Shown: positions 32,931-40,836 of the stretch, in pieces
Layout of the letters: each line of letters begins with the position of its first letter
How positions within the stretch are numbered: the stretch's first letter is position 1
Assembly (NCBI GenBank): GCA_023485685.1
Contig: JAMCZK010000038.1
Location: forward strand, 1-64,000
Source: Chloroflexota bacterium
Lineage (GTDB): Bacteria > Chloroflexota > Anaerolineae > Anaerolineales > UBA11579
DNA length: 64,000 nt
Direction: 5' to 3'
Position numbers and translations under genes: made by a program
The notes under the pieces: generated by a model
The model's database searches: none
The model's input: the letters and a program-made list of their open reading frames with translations, nothing else
What the model was told of the DNA's origin: nothing

Positions 32931-33437
32931 ATGACGGGTTCTGCTCTGAAACTTTCCGCTGAAGCCACCGGCGAGTTTATCCGGCAGCTGATTAGCATTA
33001 AACCTCGCTTGAAATTAATGCTCCCCGATGACCTGGCGCGGCTCAAGCATCGCCTCAGGGAGTTACATCCTGAAGGCGGTGTTAAGAAGGCAGCCGACTA
33101 TGATCTCTTTTACCGCGTGGGCATAGTTCTCTCAGGGCAGCAAGAACCGATGACCATGAGTGAGCTGAGCGAAGCCTTGTCGGTCCCCTTTAGTTCGACT
33201 ACCCGGATGGTGGAATGGCTGATTGAAAGTGGCTACGTTAAGCGCCTCCCTGATCCTGAGGATGGCCGCATCGTCCGCGTGAGCTTAACCAAAGCCGGCC
33301 AGGCGCTGTATCAAACCATCAATGATTTTCTGACTCGGCGCCTCAAGCAGATACTTTCTAAATTTACTCCCGCGGAGCGGGAAAACCTGATTGCCCTGTT
33401 GCGAAAAGGAATGGACATCCTAAAAGAACTGGAATAG
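32931..33437 (+). CDS. MarR-family transcriptional regulator
   Basis: A 168-residue winged-helix regulator. The helix-turn-helix includes TMSELSEALSVPFSSTTRMVEWLIESGYVKRLPDPEDGRIVRVSLT, with the wing residues D-x-R of the MarR family. N- and C-terminal helices form the dimer. ATG at 32931 preceded by GGAG is chosen, because the longer frame would start inside the operator. It most likely represses itself and the drug exporter downstream through the shared palindrome, with relief by a ligand. Confidence 0.92.
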   Translation: MTGSALKLSAEATGEFIRQLISIKPRLKLMLPDDLARLKHRLRELHPEGGVKKAADYDLFYRVGIVLSGQQEPMTMSELSEALSVPFSSTTRMVEWLIESGYVKRLPDPEDGRIVRVSLTKAGQALYQTINDFLTRRLKQILSKFTPAERENLIALLRKGMDILKELE

Positions 33438-33459
33438 TTCCCTCTTTTTTTAGGTATTT

Positions 33460-33476
33460 ATTTCCATTTTGGAAAT
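33460..33476. promoter_or_regulatory. Palindromic MarR operator (copy 2)
   Basis: ATTTCCA, TTT, TGGAAAT, with the same core and spacer length as the operator upstream of marR. It lies 18 bp before the transporter start codon and 23 bp after the marR stop. Confidence 0.75.
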
Positions 33477-33494
33477 TTCTTCGATGGAGCTGAG

Positions 33495-35174
33495 ATGAAT
33501 TCGACTAAATTGCCTTCCCGCCTGAAAACAATCGGCCTGATGGCTGGGCTGATGATTGGGGTGTTTCTAACGCTCATGGATCAGACTGTGGTGAGCATCG
33601 CCCTGCCTTCAATTGCCGGGCAGTTAAATGGACTCAGCCTGTATGCCTGGGTTTTTTCAGGCTACATGCTGGCGCAGACCGCGTTCCTGACCATTTTCGG
33701 AAAGCTTTCCGACCTTTATGGCCGCAGGCTTATGTTTCTTATAGGTGTGGGCCTGTTCATGCTGGGTTCAATTCTTTGCGGGCAAGCTCAGACAATGGAG
33801 CAGCTGATCATTTTCCGGGCGCTGCAAGGAGTCGGGGGGGCCGGGCTAATGCCCATTGCTCTTGCCATCCTGGGTTTCCATTATGGACCCAGGGAACGGG
33901 CAAGACTTCAAGGCATTTTGGGAAGCGCAGCGGGGCTGGCGGTCGTGGTCGGTCCCACTGTGGGTTCGCTTGTCGTGGAAAATTTCTCCTGGCGCTGGGT
34001 GTTCTACATCAACCTGCCTTTAGGCATTCTTTCAGCGGTACTTGTGGTCCTGTTCCTGCGCGAATCCCGCGACACGGCGAGAACTCCATCAATAGATTAT
34101 TCGGGTGCAATTACCCTGCTGGGATGGGTAGGTTCATTGATGATCGCCTTTTTCTTCAGTCGCGACTTACCCTGGAGTTCACCTCAGATCTTGGGTCTGC
34201 TGGGCGCCTTTATATTATTTTTTGTGCTCTTCCTCTTCAACGAGTCCCGCGCTCGAGAACCCATTCTGCCCTTGCACATCTTTGCCCACCCGACCGTGGC
34301 TGCCGCCAGCGCCGTCGCATTTGTCCGGGCAGTCGCCTTTTATGCACTAATCATCTACGTACCCCTTTTAGTGCAAGGGGTCCTTGGAGGCACTCCCGAG
34401 AACGCTCGCAATGCACTAATCGCTTTCGCCGTCCCGGTTATTTTTGGTGCGGTCATCGCCGGGTTTCTTGTGGCCCGCAACATCAGTTATCGCACGTTGT
34501 TAATGGTGGGCTTAGCGCTTTTCGGAGTAGGTCTTTGGCTGGTGAGCCAGCTGGGCAGGAACTCCGATCAAGGTGTGCTTCTGCGTGACCTGGTTCTAGC
34601 AGGGTTCGGCGTGGGCATAACTCAGGTAACCATCGTCCTGGCGCTTCAAAATTCAGTTAAACGTGAACACATGGGCACAGCCTCTTCGCTGTCCCAGTTT
34701 CTTACCAACCTGGCAGGAACAGTGGGCGTAGGTTTGCTCGGTTTTTATCAGTCCAACCTGTTGATTAATCGAGTGAGCCACATCGTTACTTCGGCGACCT
34801 TGGAACAACTTTCGCCGCAGGCAGCACAAGTGCTCAATGATGCCGCCGCTTTGGGACGCGTGTTTACCAGCCCTGCAGCTGCAGCCCAGCTTCCTTCCCA
34901 GTTGTTGGACACACTTCGGGGAGCGCTGGAAAATTCCCTGACCAGTGTTTTTCAAGTAGGTTTGTTCCTGACAGCCATTGCGCTTTTTGCCAGCCTGTTC
35001 ATGCAGGTTCAGCAAGCGAAAAGGCAAACGAAGCAGCGCCGGGCGTGGCTTCTGATCTCGGTGAGCGGACTTAGTCATCTTCCATGCCAGCGAAAACGGG
35101 CTCATGGTTGTATAGAACGAGAGGTCTCTATCCGTTCCTCTCAATCCTGGCCATCCTGCTCATTAAATTTGTGA
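33495..35174 (+). CDS. MFS drug exporter, DHA2 (EmrB/QacA) type
   Basis: About 559 residues with 14 predicted membrane helices. Motif C-like and antiporter segments are present: LTLMDQTVVSIALPSIAGQL in helix 1, KLSDLYGRRLMFLIG (motif A) and the helix-5 region GPTVGSLVVENFSWRWVFYINLP. DHA2 transporters expel hydrophobic drugs in exchange for protons. It is regulated, by inference, by the MarR protein upstream. The last 30 or so residues overlap the next gene by 91 bp and look non-native. A frame ending ...EAAPGVASDLGERT at a TAG just before that gene may be the true C terminus, which would require a frameshift near 35025. Confidence 0.9.
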   Translation: MNSTKLPSRLKTIGLMAGLMIGVFLTLMDQTVVSIALPSIAGQLNGLSLYAWVFSGYMLAQTAFLTIFGKLSDLYGRRLMFLIGVGLFMLGSILCGQAQTMEQLIIFRALQGVGGAGLMPIALAILGFHYGPRERARLQGILGSAAGLAVVVGPTVGSLVVENFSWRWVFYINLPLGILSAVLVVLFLRESRDTARTPSIDYSGAITLLGWVGSLMIAFFFSRDLPWSSPQILGLLGAFILFFVLFLFNESRAREPILPLHIFAHPTVAAASAVAFVRAVAFYALIIYVPLLVQGVLGGTPENARNALIAFAVPVIFGAVIAGFLVARNISYRTLLMVGLALFGVGLWLVSQLGRNSDQGVLLRDLVLAGFGVGITQVTIVLALQNSVKREHMGTASSLSQFLTNLAGTVGVGLLGFYQSNLLINRVSHIVTSATLEQLSPQAAQVLNDAAALGRVFTSPAAAAQLPSQLLDTLRGALENSLTSVFQVGLFLTAIALFASLFMQVQQAKRQTKQRRAWLLISVSGLSHLPCQRKRAHGCIEREVSIRSSQSWPSCSLNL

Positions 35175-35657
35175 CCTCGAGCCGTATCAGCCCAGTCATC
35201 TATCTGGCGTCGCTTATTTTGGCGCTTTGCCTCCTGGGCTTCAGGGTTTGGGCGGGCAGGCTTCATGGAAATCGCTGCCCGATCCGGAGAAAACTATAAG
35301 CACACATTAGTTACAGCCGGGCCTTACGCCTATGTTCGAAACCCTATGTATTTGGCGGCCATGTTGTTAGGCTTGCTTTATGTGGTCATATCCGGGGTGT
35401 GGTATTCACTTTTTATCTGGATCCTTGGTTACGTTTTCACCTACTCCCAGGTCATTAAGTATGAGGAGGAAGACCTGCACCTGAAGTTTGGCCGAAAGTA
35501 TGAGGAATATCGTTCAAAGGTTCCAAGGTTGATCCCGGCGCTGAGAGCATACGATGACGGGATCGGGGAATTCAAATTAGGAAGTGAGACTTTGCGCAAT
35601 GCGCTTGCTGAAATGATTATTCTTTCCGCGTTCTGGTTTCTTTACTGGTGGCTCTAA
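35084..35657 (+). pseudogene. PEMT/ICMT-type membrane methyltransferase with one apparent frameshift
   Basis: ATG at 35084 gives MPAKTGSWLYRTRGLYPF, two hydrophobic helices and FRVWA. An extra G at about 35255 then breaks the frame, and the next frame continues AGFMEIAARSGENYKH, GPYAYVRNPMYLAAMLLGL and YEEEDLHLKFGRKYEEYRSKVPRLIP to 35657. These last motifs (RNPMY, E-E-x-x-L-x-x-x-F-G-x-x-Y) are those of isoprenylcysteine or phospholipid methyltransferases. Followed by psd and pssA, it may methylate phosphatidylethanolamine. Sequencing error or real decay cannot be told apart here. Confidence 0.78.
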
Positions 35658-35685
35658 TGCAGCACACGGTAGCAAGTGGGCATCG

Positions 35686-36327
35686 ATGAGACTGCCCCGC
35701 ATACGAGCTGAAGCTCTGCCCTATCTCGCTGGGCTGGGGCTGTTAAGCCTCGTCATGTTATTGATGCGATCCTGGTTCAGTCTTCCAGCTCTCGGACTGC
35801 TTCTTTTCGTGGCCTTCTTCTTTCGTGATCCCGACCGGCAAGTGAGGCCTTCATTGGACGCAATCCTGGCTCCCGCGGATGGTCGGATAGCTGACGTTAG
35901 CGAGGTCTTTGAAGCGCAGTTCCTAAAGCAGACCGCGGTCCGGGTGGGCATATTTCTTTCCTTATTCGATGTGCACATCAATCGTAGCCCGGTGGATGGT
36001 CGCGTAATCTATCTTAAGTACCAGAGGGGAAAGTTCAGGCCGGCATTCAGGGCCCCGGCTACCCTCGAAAACGAACGAAATCTTGTCGGCTTGGAAGGGC
36101 AGCGCGGAAAGGTATTGGTGGTTCAGATCGCCGGTATTCTGGCGAGGCGAATTGAGTGCCAGGTGATCGAAGGGGACGTTCTGGAGGCTGGGCAGAGATT
36201 TGGCATGATTCGTTTCGGATCGCGCACAGAACTATTCGTTCCTGAAAAAATGATCGAAGTGCTGGTAAATCCGGGCGATTATGTCAAGGCTGGTGAAACC
36301 GTTGTGGGGAGATGGAAATCCGTATGA
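35686..36327 (+). CDS. psd: Phosphatidylserine decarboxylase proenzyme (short type)
   Basis: A 213-residue proenzyme with two N-terminal membrane helices (about 10-47). APADGRI (62-68), DVHINRSPVDG with His97, and the self-cleavage Gly-Ser pair at 178-179 (RFGSRTELFVP) are present. Cleavage would give the pyruvoyl group on the new N terminus. The enzyme makes phosphatidylethanolamine from phosphatidylserine. This short form is the archaetidylserine-decarboxylase-like subfamily common in monoderm-like bacteria. The stop overlaps the pssA start (ATGA). Confidence 0.92.
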   Translation: MRLPRIRAEALPYLAGLGLLSLVMLLMRSWFSLPALGLLLFVAFFFRDPDRQVRPSLDAILAPADGRIADVSEVFEAQFLKQTAVRVGIFLSLFDVHINRSPVDGRVIYLKYQRGKFRPAFRAPATLENERNLVGLEGQRGKVLVVQIAGILARRIECQVIEGDVLEAGQRFGMIRFGSRTELFVPEKMIEVLVNPGDYVKAGETVVGRWKSV

Positions 36328-37028
36328 ACCGGACATGGATCCCTAATTTAATTACCTTGGGCAACCTGGCGGCAGGCTTCATTTCCGTATTGTTTACCCT
36401 CCACGCCCAATTCGAAATCGCCGCCCTGGTCATTTTAATTGCCTGCGTTTTAGACGGTCTGGATGGAAGAATTGCCAGGTGGCTCGGCGCTAGCAATCCA
36501 ATGGGAGCGGAACTGGACTCCCTGGCCGATGTAATTTCCTTCGGCGTGGCTCCCGGATTCCTGTTGTACGCCCTCGATCTACGCAATCTTGGCCTTTTAG
36601 GAGCTTTGCTCTCAGTACTTTATGTGTTAAGCGCAGCCTTCCGACTGGCACGCTTCAATCTCGGGACCATTCCCGGCTACTTCGTGGGGTTGCCAAGTAC
36701 CGTGGCGGGAGGAATTACCGCTTCCTTCGTTTTGTATGGTGCAAAGCTTCAAACCCCGTTCTATCCTCTGCTATCTTTGTTGCTGGCCGTTCTGATGGTA
36801 AGCCAATTGCCCTACAGGGACTTCAAACGTATCCACTGGTCTGAACTGCGTCTCTCCAAGTTGTTCCTGGCCGTAACCCTTGCTTCCATCTTTGCCCTGA
36901 TCAACCCGCGCAAATTGATCTTCTTGCCACTTACGATCTATCTGTTATATGGACCTAAAGACCATCTGATGGCGGCACATAAGAAGGTGGACAGGTCCAC
37001 AGAAATGACTGGCCAAACAAGGAGCTGA
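36324..37028 (+). CDS. pssA: CDP-diacylglycerol-serine O-phosphatidyltransferase
   Basis: A 234-residue membrane enzyme with the CDP-alcohol phosphotransferase motif complete: D44-x2-D47-G48-x2-A51-R52-x8-G61-x3-D65-x3-D69. About seven or eight helices are predicted. It makes phosphatidylserine, the substrate of the psd product. ATG at 36324 (ATGA overlap with psd) is preferred over ATG at 36312. The order psd-pssA is a common phospholipid operon. Confidence 0.92.
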   Translation: MNRTWIPNLITLGNLAAGFISVLFTLHAQFEIAALVILIACVLDGLDGRIARWLGASNPMGAELDSLADVISFGVAPGFLLYALDLRNLGLLGALLSVLYVLSAAFRLARFNLGTIPGYFVGLPSTVAGGITASFVLYGAKLQTPFYPLLSLLLAVLMVSQLPYRDFKRIHWSELRLSKLFLAVTLASIFALINPRKLIFLPLTIYLLYGPKDHLMAAHKKVDRSTEMTGQTRS

Positions 37029-37031
37029 ATC

Positions 37032-37961
37032 ATGGATTTGTTATCGCACACCCTGATGGGAAGCCTGGTGGCTTCGATAGGGCTGCAAAAAAAATACGGC
37101 GCGGTTGCCTCAGCAACGATGATCGCCGCCAACCTCCTGCCGGATATTGATGGCACCGCGATGGCCCTGGGACCGAAGTATTTCTTTCTGTATCACCGTC
37201 ACCCTTTGACCCATTCGCTGGGCGGGGCGTTTGTGCTGTCAGCAGCACTCACGGCTGTTGTTTCCCTCGCCACTTCATTTAAGCGACCGGGTTTAGTCTT
37301 CCTCATCTCCTTTATTGGCGTTGTTTTACATCTCCTTAGTGACCTCTTGACTCCATGGCCAATACCCATCCTATGGCCCTTCTCAGCCAGGACGTATTCA
37401 TTCGATTTGATCAATTTCCTTGATCCGTTCCTTCTGGCTTTGCTGGTAGGAAGTTTCTCATCGGTTCGCCACTGGCCCGCACGAGGGTTGTTGTTCGGAA
37501 TACTTACGATCGCTATTGCCCTTGGATATCTGGGTTTCAGACTATACGGCCAGGGGACGGCCTTAAATATCGTTAGGGAAAGGTCTTCGAGCCAGGAGAT
37601 TACGACCCTGCCCCATGGGTTGAGCCTCACAAATTGGGATGTAATAACGCGCGAGCAGCAGGGCTATGCTCTCTATATAGTCGACGCCCTCCGAAGGGAT
37701 ATGCAGGGTCCACAGATTTTTCATTCTGTTTCGGACGAACGCATCCCAATCATTGCCGGCAAGTCAGACTTGGTTCAAGCATTTCTCAAGAGGGCCCGAT
37801 TCCCGCTTGTTCGCACTACTGAAATGGGCACTCTCACCACGATAGAGTGGCTGGATGTCCACCTTATTACAAGCGGTGGGGCCATAAACGGAGTGAAAGT
37901 GACTATCAATGATCAAGGCGAGATTGTCGAAGAAAAGTTTATATTCAACTCCCGGCGTTAA
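37032..37961 (+). CDS. YdjM/DUF457-type membrane protein
   Basis: A 309-residue protein. MDLLSHTLMGSLVASIG, NLLPDIDGT, HRHPLTHSLGG and VVLHLLSDLLTPWPIPILWPF give the conserved His/Asp pattern of the YdjM (metal-dependent hydrolase-like) membrane family, with about five helices in the first 180 residues. The C-terminal 130 residues form a soluble domain. Start ATG preceded by AAGGAG, 3 bp after pssA, so it belongs to the phospholipid operon. Substrate unknown. Confidence 0.85.
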   Translation: MDLLSHTLMGSLVASIGLQKKYGAVASATMIAANLLPDIDGTAMALGPKYFFLYHRHPLTHSLGGAFVLSAALTAVVSLATSFKRPGLVFLISFIGVVLHLLSDLLTPWPIPILWPFSARTYSFDLINFLDPFLLALLVGSFSSVRHWPARGLLFGILTIAIALGYLGFRLYGQGTALNIVRERSSSQEITTLPHGLSLTNWDVITREQQGYALYIVDALRRDMQGPQIFHSVSDERIPIIAGKSDLVQAFLKRARFPLVRTTEMGTLTTIEWLDVHLITSGGAINGVKVTINDQGEIVEEKFIFNSRR

Positions 37962-38501
37962 TAGGAACACCTCCAGCGAAAGCTGCAGCGTTCAGGTGCC
38001 TTTGCTTTGGCACTCTGACTTCCTTGACACGGCGCCCCAATCCCACATTTCCCCGCCAAAGCCATCCGATAATATCTGCCAGCAATCTTGAACCTTAAAA
38101 TCGGCTTTGGCTGCGGCCCACCCCCAAAACCTTGCCCTGACCCTGAGCGCAGCGAAGGGGAAATGGGGACATTATTTTTCTTCTCTCTCACCAAAGCTCG
38201 CCGCTGCAGCGGCGAGCGATTCGAAGGGCAAATCTGGAATCTTCAGAAAGCGTCATCTTTATGCGAGGGGGGATTGGGGGGCATGCAATGTCCCCCCAAC
38301 GGGGAGCCTGTCCCGAGCGAGCCGCCTCGCGGCGACGAGGGATCCGGGCCAGCGGCCCCCAAGGATAAAATGGGCAACCACCCCACATTCCTCAATGTGC
38401 CTTGTCTCCAGCAATCCCACCTCGGAGACTCGACTCTTGTCGATTGTCTTCCTTGACATCAGAATTAACCGTAATTACAATGTACCTACTTTGAGGTGAT
38501 C
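37962..38501. repeat. Intergenic repeats before mazEF
   Basis: A 540-bp stretch without a gene. It contains CCCTGACCCTGAGCGCAGCG followed by AAGGGG (about 38136-38162) and GGGAGCCTGTCCCGAGCGAG with CGGCGACGAGGGA (about 38300-38343), both of the type embedded in the gene at 23.1-23.7 kb. CGCCGCTGCAGCGGCGAGCG at about 38200 is a hairpin. GAGG at 38493-38496 is the ribosome binding site of mazE. Confidence 0.6.
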
Positions 38502-38756
38502 ATGCCGGTGAAAACAAAAGTCATCAAAATAGGCAACTCCAAAGGAGTTCGCATTCCCAAAGCCCTCCTCGAGCAGGCCAACCTGGGCGATGAGGTCGAG
38601 ATGGAGGTGCAGGAAGGCAAACTCATAATGAGGAACGTGAAAAAACCTCGCGAAGGTTGGGAGGAGGACTTTGCCCGCATGGCGGAAGAAGACAAAGAGA
38701 TTTTGGACATTACTTCCCTTTCCAATGAATGGGACGATACGGATTGGGAATGGTGA
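38502..38756 (+). CDS. mazE: MazE/AbrB-type antitoxin
   Basis: An 84-residue protein. The N-terminal swapped-hairpin domain KTKVIKIGNSKGVRIPKALL, then EQANLGDEVEMEVQEGKL, is the SpoVT-AbrB/MazE DNA-binding fold. The acidic C-terminal tail (EEDKEILDITSLSNEWDDTDWEW) should wrap the toxin. ATG at 38502 preceded by GAGG is chosen. It overlaps the toxin gene by 7 bp and probably represses the pair. Confidence 0.92.
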   Translation: MPVKTKVIKIGNSKGVRIPKALLEQANLGDEVEMEVQEGKLIMRNVKKPREGWEEDFARMAEEDKEILDITSLSNEWDDTDWEW

Positions 38757-39073
38757 CCAAACGCTCGGAAGTCTATCTTGTCAGACTAGATCCAACTCAG
38801 GGACACGAGATGAAAAAAACGCGTCCATGTCTTGTAATTTCGCCGGACGTAATGAACCGCAATTTCAAAACCGTCATCATTGCTCCTCTAACCACAAAAA
38901 GCCACTCCCAGGTAACCCGCATTCCATGTAAATTCGAAGGGAGACCTGGCTGGGTTGTGCTTGATCAGATTCGCGCCGTAGACAAGAACCGCTTGGTCAA
39001 GTTCTTGCGCGTCATGGATGAAACGACAAACCAAAAAGTATTGCAGGCATTGGGCGAAATGTTCGCGCCATAG
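38750..39073 (+). CDS. mazF: MazF/PemK-family endoribonuclease toxin
   Basis: A 107-residue toxin. RSEVYLVRLDPTQGHEMKKTRPCLVISPD, then VIIAPLTT and VVLDQIRAVDKNRLVK, carry the family's catalytic Arg/Thr positions. It cuts mRNA at short sites. ATG at 38750 overlaps the mazE stop. Length and motifs are normal. Confidence 0.92.
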   Translation: MVTKRSEVYLVRLDPTQGHEMKKTRPCLVISPDVMNRNFKTVIIAPLTTKSHSQVTRIPCKFEGRPGWVVLDQIRAVDKNRLVKFLRVMDETTNQKVLQALGEMFAP

Positions 39074-39160
39074 GCGTTTTCCCCGGCTCCGACTTCCCTC
39101 CCGTTGTTTGCGGGGCCTGCGTCCCGCTCTGATTCGCCTTTGATTTCCAGGAGGTTGAAA

Positions 39161-39925
39161 ATGGCAGAGACCGCATCAAAACAATTCAAGGACAAGGTCG
39201 CCCTGGTTACCGGCGGCGCTTCCGGGATCGGCGAAGCCTGCGCCCTCACCTTCGCGCGGAGCGGCGCTAAAGTGGCCGTCGTGGATCTGAACGATGAGCT
39301 CGGCGAAAAAACCGCGGCCGCCGCCAGGCGGGCGGGAGCGGACGCCATCTACCTGCGCGTCGACGTGTCCGACCCGGCCGCGGTCGAGAAGATGGTGGCG
39401 GATGCCGTAAAGGCCTTCGGCCGCGTGGATATCGCCGTGAACAACGCCGGCATCGGCGGAGAGTCGAATCCCACCGGAGCGTACAGCATCGAAGGCTGGC
39501 GCAAAGTGATCGACATCAACCTGAATGGCGTGTTCTACTGCATGCGCTACCAGATTCCCCAAATGCTCAAGCAGGGCAGCGGAGTGATCGTGAATATGAC
39601 CTCCATTCTGGGGACGGTGGGCTTTGCCAATTCCGCCGCCTATGTCGCCGCCAAACACGGCATCCTTGGGCTCACCAAGACCGCCGCGCTGGAGTATGCC
39701 AAGCAGGGCATCCGCATCAACTCGGTGGGGCCGGGATTCATCAAGACCCCGCTGCTGGATTCCCTCGACGAGCAAACCCAGGCTTACCTCAGCGGACTCC
39801 ATGCCATGGGGCGCATGGGCGAAGCGCAGGAGGTCGCCGACCTGGTCGCCTATCTCTGCTCGGACCAGGCCTCCTTCCTGACCGGCGGCTATTACCTCGT
39901 GGATGGTGGATACACCGCGCAATAA
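39161..39925 (+). CDS. Short-chain dehydrogenase/reductase
   Basis: A 254-residue classical SDR: cofactor motif TGGASGIG (17-24), VNNAGIGG, active-site Ser in MTSILG and YVAAK with catalytic Tyr and Lys, and GPGFIKTPL after it. Asp at the end of beta-2 (VVDLND) favours NAD. Substrate cannot be told; glucose-dehydrogenase- or oxoacyl-reductase-like members look alike. ATG at 39161 with AGGAGG upstream. It stands alone. Confidence 0.92.
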   Translation: MAETASKQFKDKVALVTGGASGIGEACALTFARSGAKVAVVDLNDELGEKTAAAARRAGADAIYLRVDVSDPAAVEKMVADAVKAFGRVDIAVNNAGIGGESNPTGAYSIEGWRKVIDINLNGVFYCMRYQIPQMLKQGSGVIVNMTSILGTVGFANSAAYVAAKHGILGLTKTAALEYAKQGIRINSVGPGFIKTPLLDSLDEQTQAYLSGLHAMGRMGEAQEVADLVAYLCSDQASFLTGGYYLVDGGYTAQ

Positions 39926-40031
39926 TTTCAGGGTGAAGCCCTCGCACTTTCGTTAGCCGCCCTTCCGCGCGCGGCTACGATGCTAGAATCAGGGTGACGA
40001 TCCGCGCCGTGTTTTCAGGAGGACTCGGTAT

Positions 40032-40777
40032 ATGAAAACTACCCGCCTGCTCACCATTCTTTTCACCCTCGCCACCATCACCGTCAACGGTCTCGCCAAC
40101 GCGCTGCCTTTCAACGGCCAGACCACTGCGGAGATCTCCAATCGCTTCCCCATCTTTTTCGTACCTGCTGGCTATGTCTTTTCCCTTTGGGGTCTCATCT
40201 ATCTCGGCCTGCTGGCCTTTGCCGTCTACCAGGCCTTGCCCGCCCAGCGCAAAACTAAATTGCTGGATGACATCGCCCTGCTGTATTGGCTTTCCTGCAT
40301 CGCCAATGCCGTGTGGATCTTCCTCTGGCACTATGAATACTTCACCCTCACCGTCTTCGTGATGGTCGTCCTGCTCCTTTCCCTCATCGCCATCTATCGT
40401 CGACTGCGCGCCGCCACGAAACCGGATGCCGGCTTCCGCTGGTGCGTCCAGCTACCATTCAGCATCTACCTCGGCTGGATCTCAGTCGCCACCATTGCCA
40501 ACGCTTCGCAATGGCTCTACTTCCTGAATTGGAATGGTTTTGGCCCCAGCGGGGACGTGTGGGCCGTGATTATGCTGCTCGTTGCGACAGCGCTCGGCAC
40601 CGCCATGCTGCTGCGCGAACGCGATTGGGCCTACGCGCTGGTCCTCGTCTGGGCATTCGCCGGAATCGCTGTCGCCCAGGCAGCATCACCCTGGTGGCCT
40701 ACAGCGCCTGGATCCTCACCGCGGCCACTGCCCTGATGATCTTAATGACTCTCGCGCGGAAACCAACCGCGGCTTGA
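40032..40777 (+). pseudogene. TspO/MBR-like membrane protein with C-terminal frameshift
   Basis: Five-helix protein starting MKTTRLLTILFTLATITVNG, with FPIFFVPAGYVFSLWGLIYLGLL and FLWHYEYF, typical of Trp-rich TspO-like sensory proteins. After GIAVAQA at about 40680 the frame loses one base. The continued native C terminus, SITLVAYSAWILTAATALMILMTL to 40777, lies in the next frame, while the open frame ends in an unrelated tail at 40736. The protein may bind porphyrins as TspO does. A sequencing error is as likely as a mutation. Confidence 0.75.
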
Positions 40778-40796
40778 AGCGGGATCCGCGAAACAT

Positions 40797-40829
40797 AAAA
40801 AACGAGCGACCGCATCGCTCGTTTTTACT
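40797..40829. terminator. Bidirectional terminator
   Basis: AAAACGAGCGA, CCGCA, TCGCTCGTTTT: an 11-bp stem with A-rich and T-rich flanks on opposite sides. It separates the convergent TspO-like and diguanylate cyclase genes and can serve both. Confidence 0.85.
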
Positions 40830-40836
40830 TTGAGGT

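Noticed and set aside
40582-40833. Separate small gene at the 3' end of the TspO-like gene
   Set aside because: It is a third frame over the same DNA; the frameshifted continuation to 40777 explains the coding signal.
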